From Fibrobacter sp. UWR2 (GTDB lineage Bacteria; Fibrobacterota; Fibrobacteria; Fibrobacterales; Fibrobacteraceae), in contig NZ_MWQE01000001.1 of NCBI RefSeq assembly GCF_002210285.1, positions 434,001 through 498,000 of the forward strand: a stretch of DNA of 64,000 nucleotides, written 5' to 3'. The notes under the pieces were generated by a model. It did not search any database. It was not told the DNA's origin and was given only the letters and a program-made list of their open reading frames with translations. The position numbers were made by a program, and so were the translations under genes. Position 1 is the first letter of the stretch; each line of letters starts with the position of its first letter. This document shows, piece after piece, positions 24,859-33,350 of this stretch.

Positions 24859-25641
24859 CTAGAAGAACATGATGGCGTCAAGTATAAAGTCCGAGATTAG
24901 GATCATGAGGCAGCTCGACACGACGACGTTCATTGTGGCAAGCCCCACGCCACGCGCGCCGGGCTTGGCGTTGATCCCGTGATAGTAACCGAGAACGAAA
25001 ATCAGCACACCGAACACGAGCGACTTGATCATGCCTGACCAGAGGTCCATGGAATCGAACAGGTACTGCATGCCGGTGGTATAGGTATACGTGGTGATGT
25101 CGAGGCCGAGTACGCATACGATCCAGCCGCCGATAAGGGCCAGCGCGTTCGAGATGGCGGTAAGGCATGGGATCATCGTCATGAAGGCAATAAAGCGAGG
25201 GAGGGCGAGATAGCGGTAGGGTTCGAGCCCGAGCACCGTATAGGCGGCGAGTTCCTCCTTCTCCTTCATGCTCCCGAGTTCTGCGGCGACGGCACTGCCC
25301 ACGCGGCCCGAAAGCACGATGGCCGTGAGCAGGGGGCCAAGTTCGATAAGCACCATCTTGCAGGCGGCTGTTCCGACGAACTTGTCGGCCACCAGGTTCT
25401 GGAACTCGAACTCGGCGCACACGGTCGCCACCATGCCCGTGAATATGGAGGTCACGAACAGGAGCGGGAGGCTCGATACGCCGATGGAGATCATCTGCTT
25501 GACGATGAGGTCGGGATTCTTGAAAACATGCGGCATCTGCTTGAGGGTCAGTAGCAGGATACAGAGGACTTCGCCGATACTCGAAATCCCGTCGACAATG
25601 ACGTGCCCGATCCATGCTACTGGTTTAAGCAGAATAGACAT
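24859..25641 (-). CDS. mlaE: MlaE-family ABC permease
   Basis: The 260-residue permease has a cytoplasmic interfacial N-terminus and five membrane helices (about 50-75, 90-115, 145-180, 195-215, 235-258). The family core VGSAVAAELGSMKEKEELAAYTVLGLEP sits at about 110-140. With MlaF it forms the inner-membrane core of a lipid transporter. Its ATG overlaps the dnaB stop (TAATG), so it is translated as part of the dnaB operon, an unusual linkage. Confidence 0.93.
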   Translation of the reverse strand: MSILLKPVAWIGHVIVDGISSIGEVLCILLLTLKQMPHVFKNPDLIVKQMISIGVSSLPLLFVTSIFTGMVATVCAEFEFQNLVADKFVGTAACKMVLIELGPLLTAIVLSGRVGSAVAAELGSMKEKEELAAYTVLGLEPYRYLALPRFIAFMTMIPCLTAISNALALIGGWIVCVLGLDITTYTYTTGMQYLFDSMDLWSGMIKSLVFGVLIFVLGYYHGINAKPGARGVGLATMNVVVSSCLMILISDFILDAIMFF

Positions 25642-27065
25642 TACTGGTAGTCTCCGAATGAGTAGCCGCTGGCCTGCGGGTCGTCGCTGTAACTATATTC
25701 GCTATCGCCGGCACCACCGTCGCCTTCTTCGTTAGTGGCGTCGTAGAACGTGGTGTATTCGGGGACGAACGAGAGATCGATGTCCCTGACCGAACCGTTA
25801 CGGTGCTTGGCGACGATGAGTTCTGCCTTGTACTTGTCTTCGTCCTTGTGGGTGCGCACGAACTGGCGTTCCACGAACCAGACCATGTCGGCGTCCTGTT
25901 CGATAGAACCCGATTCACGGAGGTCACTGAGCTGGGGCCTTTCGCGCCCCTTCTCTTCGACCTTACGGCTGAGCTGTGCGAGCGCGATGACGGGAATCTG
26001 CAGTTCCTTGGCCAGGATCTTGAGACCGCGGGAAATGGCGCCGATAGCGACCGCACGGTTTTCTTCGCCGCCGGTTTTCATCAACTGCAGGTAGTCGATG
26101 ATGAGCATGTCGAGGTTGCCCTTGCGCTTCAAGTCGCGGGCCTTGCTCATGAGTTCCATGATGCCGAGGTCGGCATTGTCGTCCACATAGAGCGGAGCCT
26201 GGTTGATGGGGGCGACCGTCGCGATGAGCTTGCGCATTTCTTCGGGCGAAAGCTTGTTGTTGCGGAGCTTGCTCTGGTCGATCTGTGCCCTGGAGCAGAG
26301 CAGGCGCTGTGCGAGTTGCACGCCGTCCATTTCGAGGCTGAAGAACGCCACGTTCTTGTGGTAGTCGATAGCCGCGTTTGCTGCAATCGTGAGGGCAAAC
26401 GAGGTCTTGCCGACGCCAGGGCGCGCTGCAAGGATAATCAGGTCGGAATTCTGGAGGCCGTTCGTGAGCTGGTCGAGTTCGGTGATTCCCGTTGGCACGC
26501 CCGTGATGCCGTCCTTGCGGTTGTTCAGGCGGTCGAGGAGCGGGGTCACGAAGTTCTCGATGGGCTTGAGCGAGTTTTTCACCTGCTTTTCGGCGATGGC
26601 GAAAACATCCCTTTCGGCAGCCTGCAGGACTTCGTCCGGGCTGTTGGAGGCGTCCATCGCCTTCTTGATGGTTTCCGACGACATCTTGATGAGCTTGCGG
26701 AGCACGTACTTGTTGCGCAGGTGCTGGAGGTTCCAGTCCACGTTTGCAGACGATGCGACGCTTTCCATCATTTCGAAAATGTATTCGCGCCCGCCAGCCT
26801 GGGGGAGCTTGCCCGCCTTCTCGAGTTCGGCAGGCAGGGTGAGCATGTCGATGGGGGTTCCCTGGCTGTACAGGTTCTTCATGGCATGCCAGATTAGCTG
26901 GTGACGTTCCAGGTAGAAAAACTCGTCTTCGGAAACCACCTCGATGACGGGGGCGATTACATTCGGGTCACGGAGAATGCCACCCAGCAAATAGCGCTCG
27001 GCGTCGCAGTCCATCGGGACTTGGCGGCCTTCGAACTTATCGCTTTCTTTTGCAAATTCTGCCAT
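25641..27065 (-). CDS. dnaB: Replicative DNA helicase DnaB
   Basis: DnaB unwinds DNA at the replication fork as a hexamer. The 474 residues show the N-terminal collar (PMDCDAERYLLGGILRDPNV near 17), a linker and the RecA-like motor with Walker A ARPGVGKT (near 213), VAFFSLEM, Walker B LDMLIIDYLQLM and LSRKVEEKGRERPQLSDLRESGSIEQDADMV loops. The C-terminus carries a Gly/Asp/Ser tail (GDGGAGDSEYSYSDD). Length is normal. It starts the dnaB-mlaE-mlaF operon; a TATATTTC element lies about 48 nt upstream of its ATG. Confidence 0.96.
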   Translation of the reverse strand: MAEFAKESDKFEGRQVPMDCDAERYLLGGILRDPNVIAPVIEVVSEDEFFYLERHQLIWHAMKNLYSQGTPIDMLTLPAELEKAGKLPQAGGREYIFEMMESVASSANVDWNLQHLRNKYVLRKLIKMSSETIKKAMDASNSPDEVLQAAERDVFAIAEKQVKNSLKPIENFVTPLLDRLNNRKDGITGVPTGITELDQLTNGLQNSDLIILAARPGVGKTSFALTIAANAAIDYHKNVAFFSLEMDGVQLAQRLLCSRAQIDQSKLRNNKLSPEEMRKLIATVAPINQAPLYVDDNADLGIMELMSKARDLKRKGNLDMLIIDYLQLMKTGGEENRAVAIGAISRGLKILAKELQIPVIALAQLSRKVEEKGRERPQLSDLRESGSIEQDADMVWFVERQFVRTHKDEDKYKAELIVAKHRNGSVRDIDLSFVPEYTTFYDATNEEGDGGAGDSEYSYSDDPQASGYSFGDYQ

Positions 27066-27129
27066 TTCTGCTTCTTCTGTCGTCTTCTGTTATCGAATGA
27101 TGCTAATGTGCTGAAATATAATTTTTGGT

Positions 27130-27939
27130 TTACGCCTTGAAGTAGGAACACTTGGGAATATGGACTTTCCAGGTGACCCACTTGAGCTGTTTGTCCTTGG
27201 ACATTTCGACCGCGTCGACAAGAGCGCACGTCTTGACGCCCGAAAACTCGAGATCCGTTCCGGCGAGGTCGTTGAAGTTCTTTCCCTTGCCGAATACCTG
27301 GTGGAACAGGGGCTCACCGAAGGTGGCCATGACCTGCGGGGCAATGAAGGAGAGTTCCTTTGTGAGCATCTTGCGGAGGGCCGTTTCGAGCAGGGCAGGG
27401 ATGTTCTTGGCGACAGCGCTCTTGTAGAAGTAGCTGACCCCGATTTCGCCTGCGGAAATGTTCAGGTTCGCAAAGAGCCTTACGAGCATGGCGCCCGGTT
27501 CCGACGAGAAGAAGTCGGCCGTATCGGGAAGCGGGCGCGGCATCAGGAGCAAAAGTTTCGGATTCGTGGGGCCTGCGTAGCGGGCGAGGTTGCCTGCATT
27601 TGCGTAGACGGCTTCGCCCTGGATGGCTTCGTAGAAGGCGTCCAGGGATTCCGCGGATTCGAATGCGGCTGCGGTCTTCTTGACGGCAGGGCGTGCGGCG
27701 GGCATCGCCACTGCGGGCATAATAGGAGGTTCCGGTGCAGGTGCTGCCGGTGCGGTATGCACGGGCTGCGGTGCGGGTTGCGGGTGTGCCGGTATAGCAG
27801 GCCTTGGTACAGGGGCGCTGGCTGCGCGCTGGGGCTTCTGGAGCGTCCAGGGCTCGTCGAGGTACACGTCGGAAAGGCCCATGTCTATCTGGCCTTGCAG
27901 GTAGTTCTGCAATTCGCTAAAGTCAAACTCTTCAGGCAT
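27130..27939 (-). CDS. Uracil-DNA-glycosylase-fold-like protein, motifs degenerate
   Basis: The 269-residue protein has a short N-terminal region, a Pro/Ala-rich linker (about 40-85) and a C-terminal domain (about 95-269). That domain follows the pattern of family 4/5 uracil-DNA glycosylases: PKLLLLMPRP, LVRLFANLNI, FIAPQVMATFGEPLFHQVFG. The usual GEAPG and C-terminal HP(S/A) catalytic motifs and the iron-sulfur cysteines are not there. It may be inactive or have changed its role. The gene overlaps the coaBC stop by 8 bp, so it is coupled to coaBC, with GGAGAG upstream. The fold is suggested by pattern only; a low-confidence name. Confidence 0.5.
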   Translation of the reverse strand: MPEEFDFSELQNYLQGQIDMGLSDVYLDEPWTLQKPQRAASAPVPRPAIPAHPQPAPQPVHTAPAAPAPEPPIMPAVAMPAARPAVKKTAAAFESAESLDAFYEAIQGEAVYANAGNLARYAGPTNPKLLLLMPRPLPDTADFFSSEPGAMLVRLFANLNISAGEIGVSYFYKSAVAKNIPALLETALRKMLTKELSFIAPQVMATFGEPLFHQVFGKGKNFNDLAGTDLEFSGVKTCALVDAVEMSKDKQLKWVTWKVHIPKCSYFKA

Positions 27940-29290
27940 CTGTCTCTCCGCGGCTCTCTTGTAGTTCGTTCAAGGCAAATTCAACAATCTCAGTGGCGAG
28001 GTCGACCTTGCCGCCCAATTTCATTTCGGGGATCTCGGTACCCGGACGGATGAGGGTGTAGCGCACGTCGTCATGGCCGAAACCGCTGCCGCTTGCGACG
28101 GGGGCGTTCAGCAGGAGCGCGTCGGCACCGCTCTTCGTGAGTTTTTCTGCAGCGTGTTCCTTGAAGTGGTCGGTCTCGAGGGCAAAACCTACGATGACCT
28201 GGCGCTTGTCTTCGTTACCGCTGGCAGTGCGGGCGGCGGTGCAGTCGCGCAGTATGTTCGGATTGGGCACGAGTTCTATGGAAAGCTGGCTCCTGCTGTC
28301 CTTGATTTTTTCGGCGGCGGCGGTTTTCGGACGGTAGTCCGCGACAGCCGCGCAGTGGACAATGACATCGGCAGAGGGCTGTCGGGCCATGACGGCGTCG
28401 TGCATTTCCTGGGCGCTGCGTACGCGCGTCACATGGATGCCATCCGCGAATTTTGCTTCCATCGGGCCTGCGACGACTTCGACCTCGAAGCCGTTCGCGT
28501 AGAATACGGAAGCGAGCGCGACGGCTGTCTTGCCGCTGCTGCGGTTGCTGATGTAGCGGACCGGGTCAATCGCTTCTTCGGTGCGGCCCGCGGTCAGGAG
28601 CAACTTCTTGCCGTGTCCGGGGAGGGTTTCGTCCAGAGTCGGGTCGATGTCCTGTGCGACAGGGAATGCCGGCGGTTCGGGGGCGTTGCGGGGATGCCCC
28701 CCGCTAGAAGGGGTAGCGGAAGACGCGCGAGCGGCTGCAGCGAGGGGAGAGCCCTCCCCTTCCAAAAATTCAACAATCTCTGCCGGTTCCATCAGGCGGC
28801 CTTGCCCCACTTCACCGCAGGCGAGTACCCCCGCAGGCGATTCAAGAACGGTTGTGCCTTCGAAGCTGCGCAGGACTTCGAGGTTGCGTTTGACGGCGGG
28901 GCTGTTGTACATCGCGACGTTCATCGCAGGGGCAATGACGCGCGGGCACGTGCAACTCATGAAGCAGAGGCTCACCGGGTCGTCAGCGATGCCGCAGGCG
29001 AACTTGCCGATGGCATTTGCCGTCGCGGGTACCACCAGGTAGAGGTCGGCCCAATGCGGAAAATCAATATGCTGGAAGGGGCGCGCCTCGACGGCTCCGC
29101 TCTTGAGGTAGACGGGGCACTTGCTGAGGCTTGCAAAAGTTAACGGCGCCACGAATTCGGTGGCGGCATCGGTCATGCATACGCGTACCGTGGCTCCCTT
29201 CTTCTGCAACAGGCGCAAGAGTTCGCAACTCTTGTAGGCGGCGATTCCGCCCGAAACGCCAAGGAGGATCTTCTTTCCAGCTAGTTCCAT
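27932..29290 (-). CDS. coaBC: Bifunctional phosphopantothenoylcysteine decarboxylase / phosphopantothenate-cysteine ligase
   Basis: CoaBC makes 4'-phosphopantetheine for coenzyme A in two steps. The CoaC half (about 1-178) has GGIAAYKS, HIDFPHWADL and PAMNVAMYNSP. The CoaB half (about 228-452) has LTAGRTEEAIDPVRYISNRSSGK. The start at MELAGKK follows a TATCTTGC element by 5 nt and has no ribosome site. Between the halves, residues about 179-227 form an unusual Ala/Pro/Ser/Gly insert encoded by GC-rich inverted repeats. The frame stays open. Followed directly by the UDG-like gene. Confidence 0.95.
   Translation of the reverse strand: MELAGKKILLGVSGGIAAYKSCELLRLLQKKGATVRVCMTDAATEFVAPLTFASLSKCPVYLKSGAVEARPFQHIDFPHWADLYLVVPATANAIGKFACGIADDPVSLCFMSCTCPRVIAPAMNVAMYNSPAVKRNLEVLRSFEGTTVLESPAGVLACGEVGQGRLMEPAEIVEFLEGEGSPLAAAARASSATPSSGGHPRNAPEPPAFPVAQDIDPTLDETLPGHGKKLLLTAGRTEEAIDPVRYISNRSSGKTAVALASVFYANGFEVEVVAGPMEAKFADGIHVTRVRSAQEMHDAVMARQPSADVIVHCAAVADYRPKTAAAEKIKDSRSQLSIELVPNPNILRDCTAARTASGNEDKRQVIVGFALETDHFKEHAAEKLTKSGADALLLNAPVASGSGFGHDDVRYTLIRPGTEIPEMKLGGKVDLATEIVEFALNELQESRGETDA
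28688..28760. repeat. GC-rich inverted repeats inside coaBC
   Basis: Two short hairpins, GCGGGG-ATG-CCCCCCGC (28688-28704, with one extra C) and AGGGGA-GAGCCC-TCCCCT (28743-28760), flank a GC-rich segment that encodes the linker between CoaC and CoaB. It looks like a palindromic repeat element read in frame. Confidence 0.5.
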
Positions 29291-29295
29291 ATAAT

Positions 29296-29303
29296 GCAAG
29301 ATA
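29296..29303 (-). promoter_or_regulatory. -7-like element TATCTTGC of coaBC
   Basis: This lies 5 nt before the ATG, with ATTAT between and no Shine-Dalgarno. It directly follows the T-tract of the neighbouring terminator, so terminator and promoter are fused. Confidence 0.5.
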
Positions 29304-29309
29304 GAAAAA

Positions 29310-29329
29310 GGCCGGCATGGCCGGCCCTT
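29310..29329 (-). terminator. Terminator of the collagen-like lipoprotein gene
   Basis: On the minus strand GGGCCGGCCATGCCGGCC is followed by TTTTTC. It begins about 30 bp after the stop. Confidence 0.85.
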
Positions 29330-29358
29330 TCAGGGAAATATTTCTTGCAAGCAAGCGG

Positions 29359-30636
29359 TTAATTTCTAGCGCAGCGAATCGGAAGTGCAATATCCTTCTT
29401 GTATTTTGTGAAGACGGCGTCTTTCCTTTCGCACGAGAACTGGACGCCGTAACCCTTGTCGGCCTCCTGGAACGGAGTCGATGCGGTCCAGTATTCCGCC
29501 ATGCCACCGTAGTTCTGGACATGCTCGTAGCCGTAGTAATCCATGTATTCCATGTGGCCACCAAGATCTGCGGTAAAATCAAACGAGTTCAGGCCGCGAA
29601 TGCCTCCATGGCCGTACCACTGTCCGTAGCATTCCATTCTTTCCCTGAGAACCCACGATGCATTTTCGAGGCCGCCAATAAGAATGAACAAGCCTTCCCA
29701 TTCTTCGATTGTCGGCAGGTGCCAGCCTCTGGGGCAAATGCCTCTCAGCGTTTCGGGGAGATTGCAGTCGACCGAATCATGGCAGTTGATATCGCTGTTC
29801 TCGTAAGTGTAAATGGAATCGATGGCTGCCGCCCACTTGTAGTAGCGGCCACCGGTTTCACAGCTGTCCTTGCACCAGAAATTGTTCTGCAGGCTGGGGG
29901 TCTGGACGCTATCGATGTACCTGAGGTCTTCGGCCATCCACTTCTTGTTACCGATGGTAACATAGTAATACAGCGAACTGTCGCGCACATCGCAGAAGCT
30001 AGTCGAGGGATTAAAGGGAATGCCGCCGCAAAGAGGATATTCCTGTTCGTTCTGGAGGGAGACATCGAGTGTGTCTCCGCTGCATACGAATTTGACCCCA
30101 TTCCTGGTTTTAGCAACGGTGCAACCGCTGCCGTCATCGCCCTTTTCGCCCTTTTCACCCTTCAGCGAAGCGAGCCATTCTTCTTCTGTTCCTGTGAAAC
30201 CGGCTGCAACAGCCTGTTCGTAGGCCGACTTGCCATCAGCACCGTCGTCGCCCTTTTCGCCGTCGTCACCCTTGTCGCCATCATCGCCCTTTGCTCCCTT
30301 GGCGCCATCGTCGCCTTTATCGCCCTTGTCTCCCTTGTCGCCTTTTTCGCCGTCATCACCCTTGTCGCCCTTATCGCCCTTTTCTCCCTTTTTGCCGTCA
30401 AGGCCCTTCACTCTTGTCCATTCGCCTTCGTAGCAGTAGTAGAGCATTGCGGAATCCGCCACGAACACCATGTCGCCGGCGTTATCCTTGGAGCAGTCGC
30501 CAAGTTTCTTGAACGTGGCTACCGACTCTACGCCTTTTGTTTCCGTAATGTTGTCGCCGCAAGCGGCGAGACAAAACATGGAAGTGACGATTCCTGCTGC
30601 GAAAACTCCCCAGCATTGCTTGCTTTTCCCGACCAT
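29359..30636 (-). CDS. Collagen-like lipoprotein with Fibrobacter major paralogous domain
   Basis: The 425-residue lipoprotein (lipobox CLAAC, Cys 26) opens with one Cys/Trp repeat (CSKDNAGDMVFVADS ... YYCYEGEW). A stretch of Gly-x-y triplets rich in GDK, GEK and GDD follows (about 79-175), interrupted by SAYEQAVAAGFTGTEEEWL, a segment type common in phage tail fibres and bacterial collagens. The C-terminal domain (about 215-425) is the Fibrobacter succinogenes major paralogous domain: IGNKKWMAEDLRY, CPRGWHLPTIEEWEGL, YWTASTP and LPIRCARN. A trimeric surface stalk with a globular head is likely. AGGAGA lies before the ATG. Function unknown. Confidence 0.88.
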   Translation of the reverse strand: MVGKSKQCWGVFAAGIVTSMFCLAACGDNITETKGVESVATFKKLGDCSKDNAGDMVFVADSAMLYYCYEGEWTRVKGLDGKKGEKGDKGDKGDDGEKGDKGDKGDKGDDGAKGAKGDDGDKGDDGEKGDDGADGKSAYEQAVAAGFTGTEEEWLASLKGEKGEKGDDGSGCTVAKTRNGVKFVCSGDTLDVSLQNEQEYPLCGGIPFNPSTSFCDVRDSSLYYYVTIGNKKWMAEDLRYIDSVQTPSLQNNFWCKDSCETGGRYYKWAAAIDSIYTYENSDINCHDSVDCNLPETLRGICPRGWHLPTIEEWEGLFILIGGLENASWVLRERMECYGQWYGHGGIRGLNSFDFTADLGGHMEYMDYYGYEHVQNYGGMAEYWTASTPFQEADKGYGVQFSCERKDAVFTKYKKDIALPIRCARN

Positions 30637-30750
30637 CGATTTCTCCTTGTATTGTAGAAATAGGAATGCTAATTTGTTCCGAATGGATAAAATGTAACGA
30701 ATAATTTATATAAATAGCAGTAATTTGTCGATAAAAAATAGAACGAAAAA

Positions 30751-30772
30751 TCCCGTGGTTTTACCCACGGGA
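30751..30772 (-). terminator. Terminator of cmk-rpsA
   Basis: A perfect TCCCGTGG / CCACGGGA stem has an A-run on its left, which reads as TTTTTC after the hairpin on the minus strand. A second small hairpin (GCACTCC-TTAC-GGAGTGC) lies closer to the gene. Confidence 0.85.
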
Positions 30773-30825
30773 CTTTTAATGCTGCAAGTGATTGCCGCAC
30801 TCCTTACGGAGTGCACAACGGCAAC

Positions 30826-32616
30826 TTACTTGGCTTCTTCAGCGGCAGCTTCTTCGGCCGGCTTTTCAGCAGCCTTCTTCTTGGTTGCCTTCTTCTTCGG
30901 AGCGGTAGCTTCGCCAATCGTCGTGCCCGATTCACCCGGCTTGTGGGAGTCCATCCAAGCCTTGAGTTCAGCGGATTCGCGGTTCTTGAAGTAGTCCACC
31001 ACGGAGAGGTAGATCTTGCGGTTGTTCTGGTCGATCTCGGTCACAACAGCCGGAACTTCGTCGCCAACCTTGAATGCATCGGCCGGAACCTTGATGTATT
31101 CAGCGGTGAGCTTGGAGACCGGGATGAAGCCTTCGATACCGTCGTTGAGTTCAACGACGACGCCGCGGTCGAGCATACGGACGATCTTGCCCTTCACTTC
31201 GGCATCAACCGGGTACGTGGTTTCGATAGAATCCCACGGGTCTTCGGTGAGGTGCTTCATGGAGAGGGAAATGCGGCGCTTTTCCTTATCGACAGCGAGC
31301 ACGACGCATTCGACCTTGTCACCCTTCTTGACCATTTCGTTCGGGTGGGTAATCTTCTTGGTCCAGGACATGTCGGAGACGTGGATGAGGCCATCAACAC
31401 CTTCCTTGATTTCGACGAATGCGCCGAAGGAAGCGATGTTGCGGATTTCGCCAACCACGCGGGCACCCGGGGGAAGTTCGGTTTCGATGGAATCCCACGG
31501 ATCGCTTTCGAGCTGCTTCATGCCGAGAGAGATGCGTTCGGCATCTTCTTCAACCTTGAGCACAACGGCTTCCACTTCCTGACCCACAGAGAGGATCTTG
31601 GAGGGGTGCTTGCCGTGCTGGGTCCAGGACATTTCGGAAACGTGGATGAGGCCTTCGACGCCAGAATCCAGTTCGACGAATGCACCGTAATCGGTGATGG
31701 AAACGACCTTGCCCTTGACGATAGCGCCTTCGGGGTAGCGTTCGGCGATGTCCTTCCACGGATGCGGCTTGAGCTGCTTCATGCCGAGAGAAATGCGTTC
31801 CTTCTTGTCGTTGAAGTCGAGCACCATGACTTCGACTTCCTGGCCGAGCTGGACCATTTCGGTCGGGTGGTTGATGCGCTTGTAGCTCATGTCGGTGATG
31901 TGGAGGAGGCCGTCTACGCCGCCGAGGTCAATGAACGCACCGAAGTCGGTGATGTTCTTGACGAGGCCCTTGCGGACCTGGCCCTTCTCGAGAGTTTCGA
32001 GAACGTCGCCACGCTGCTTGTTGCGTTCTTCTTCGAGAACGACGCGGCGAGACACGACGATGTTGCGGCGAGCCTTGTTGACCTTGATGACCTTGAGGTC
32101 GAATTCCTGACCGATGAGGGCGTTGATATCCGGGATCTGACGGAGGTCGATCTGGGAGCCCGGGAGGAAGGCGTCGATGCCGAACAGGTCGACAACCACA
32201 CCGCCCTTGATACGCTTGGTGAGCGTGCCGCGCACGACTTCGTTGTTTTCGAATGCAGCGTGGATGCGATCCCACACGCGCACGAAGTCGGCCTTCTGCT
32301 TCGAAAGGATGAGACGGCCGTCTTCATCTTCGAGCTTTTCGACAAACACTTCGATTTCAGAACCGATTTCGAGAGAGTCAGATTCCTTGAACTCAGCGCG
32401 GTCGATAACACCTTCGCTCTTGTAGTTCACGTCGATCAGGACTTCCTGGTCGTTGACCTGGCTGATCTTGCCCATGACGAGCTTGCCCTGTTCGAGGCAG
32501 CCCATGCCGGCATACACGTCGGCGTTCTGCTTGCGGAAGTCCGGGGAGCATTCACCCTGGGCGGCAAGGATTTCGGCGAGATCTTCAGCGGTTCCGAATT
32601 TGAGATTTTGAGACAT
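30826..32616 (-). CDS. rpsA: 30S ribosomal protein S1
   Basis: S1 binds mRNA on the small subunit. The 596 residues contain six S1 (OB-fold) repeats from about residue 40 to 545, the later ones opening with G-x-V-V/V-G-x(I/V) and ending with RISLGMKQL or KRRISLSMKHL. The last 40 residues form a Lys/Ala/Glu-rich tail. It lies 36 bp after cmk, the classic cmk-rpsA arrangement. S1 matters here because several genes in the window lack a Shine-Dalgarno sequence. Length is slightly above the usual 550-570. Confidence 0.97.
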   Translation of the reverse strand: MSQNLKFGTAEDLAEILAAQGECSPDFRKQNADVYAGMGCLEQGKLVMGKISQVNDQEVLIDVNYKSEGVIDRAEFKESDSLEIGSEIEVFVEKLEDEDGRLILSKQKADFVRVWDRIHAAFENNEVVRGTLTKRIKGGVVVDLFGIDAFLPGSQIDLRQIPDINALIGQEFDLKVIKVNKARRNIVVSRRVVLEEERNKQRGDVLETLEKGQVRKGLVKNITDFGAFIDLGGVDGLLHITDMSYKRINHPTEMVQLGQEVEVMVLDFNDKKERISLGMKQLKPHPWKDIAERYPEGAIVKGKVVSITDYGAFVELDSGVEGLIHVSEMSWTQHGKHPSKILSVGQEVEAVVLKVEEDAERISLGMKQLESDPWDSIETELPPGARVVGEIRNIASFGAFVEIKEGVDGLIHVSDMSWTKKITHPNEMVKKGDKVECVVLAVDKEKRRISLSMKHLTEDPWDSIETTYPVDAEVKGKIVRMLDRGVVVELNDGIEGFIPVSKLTAEYIKVPADAFKVGDEVPAVVTEIDQNNRKIYLSVVDYFKNRESAELKAWMDSHKPGESGTTIGEATAPKKKATKKKAAEKPAEEAAAEEAK

Positions 32617-32652
32617 ATTGTTTAGATTGGGTTGTGGAACAAAGGATTCAGG

Positions 32653-33321
32653 CTACGCCACTACACCTACGTAGTCAAGAATCTTTTGGACCTGTTGTTG
32701 GATTGAGATGTGTGTAGTGTCAATTTCTATAGCGTCGTCCGCCTTCTTTAACGGGGCGTTCGCGCGGGAAGAATCCAGACGGTCGCGTTCGACCAGGTTT
32801 TCGAGGACTTCTTCCAGGGTAACTTTTTCGCCTTTTTCAAGGAGTTCCTTGTAGCGGCGTTCAGCGCGGACTTTCACGTCCGTCACCATGAAGAACTTGT
32901 ACTTTGCGTCGGGGAACACGACGGTGCCGATGTCGCGGCCATCCAGGATGCAGCTCTGCCTCTTGCCGATTTCGCGCTGTTGCGCCGTCATGGCGGCACG
33001 GACGGAGGGGAGGGCGCAGTAGATGCTCACGTTGCTCGACACCTTCATCCCGCGGATTTCGCTTTCGCGGCACACGCCGTTGATGAGGATGTGGTTTTCG
33101 GAGTCGAACCCGAGGGTGAGGTTGGAGAGAAGTTCGTCCATCGCGGGGCCTTCTTCGGCCGGCAGTCCCTTGTCGAGGGCGGCGAGTGTCACCGCGCGGT
33201 ACATGGCGCCCGTGTCGAGGTAGGTGATACCCAGGGTCTTGGCCACGATTTTCGCGGTCGTGCTCTTTCCGGTGCCGGAGCCGCCGTCAAGGGCTATGAC
33301 AAAATTTTCAGAACTACTCAT
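32653..33321 (-). CDS. cmk: Cytidylate kinase
   Basis: Cmk phosphorylates CMP and dCMP with ATP. The 222 residues include Walker A GGSGTGKST (near 12-20), YLDTGAMYRA, the CMP-binding insert with GRDIGTVVFPDA and a lid with RRYKELLEKG. The start is the ATG of MSSSENFVIALDGG, 9 nt behind TATATTTG; a candidate ATG 12 nt upstream lies almost in the promoter element. Co-transcribed with rpsA. Confidence 0.95.
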   Translation of the reverse strand: MSSSENFVIALDGGSGTGKSTTAKIVAKTLGITYLDTGAMYRAVTLAALDKGLPAEEGPAMDELLSNLTLGFDSENHILINGVCRESEIRGMKVSSNVSIYCALPSVRAAMTAQQREIGKRQSCILDGRDIGTVVFPDAKYKFFMVTDVKVRAERRYKELLEKGEKVTLEEVLENLVERDRLDSSRANAPLKKADDAIEIDTTHISIQQQVQKILDYVGVVA

Positions 33322-33330
33322 GAGTGGGCG

Positions 33331-33338
33331 CAAATATA
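33331..33338 (-). promoter_or_regulatory. -7-like element TATATTTG of cmk-rpsA
   Basis: This is a full TAnnTTTG match, 9 nt before the cmk ATG with no ribosome site, so a very short or absent leader is expected. Confidence 0.6.
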
Positions 33339-33350
33339 GAATTATTTGCC

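Noticed and set aside
30100-30420. Tandem short repeats resembling a CRISPR or minisatellite
   Set aside because: They are the codons of the Gly-x-y collagen-like run; the unit is 9 bp and no spacers exist.
30811-32625. A 604-codon plus-strand open frame
   Set aside because: It is the mirror of rpsA, where six S1 repeats are clear on the minus strand.
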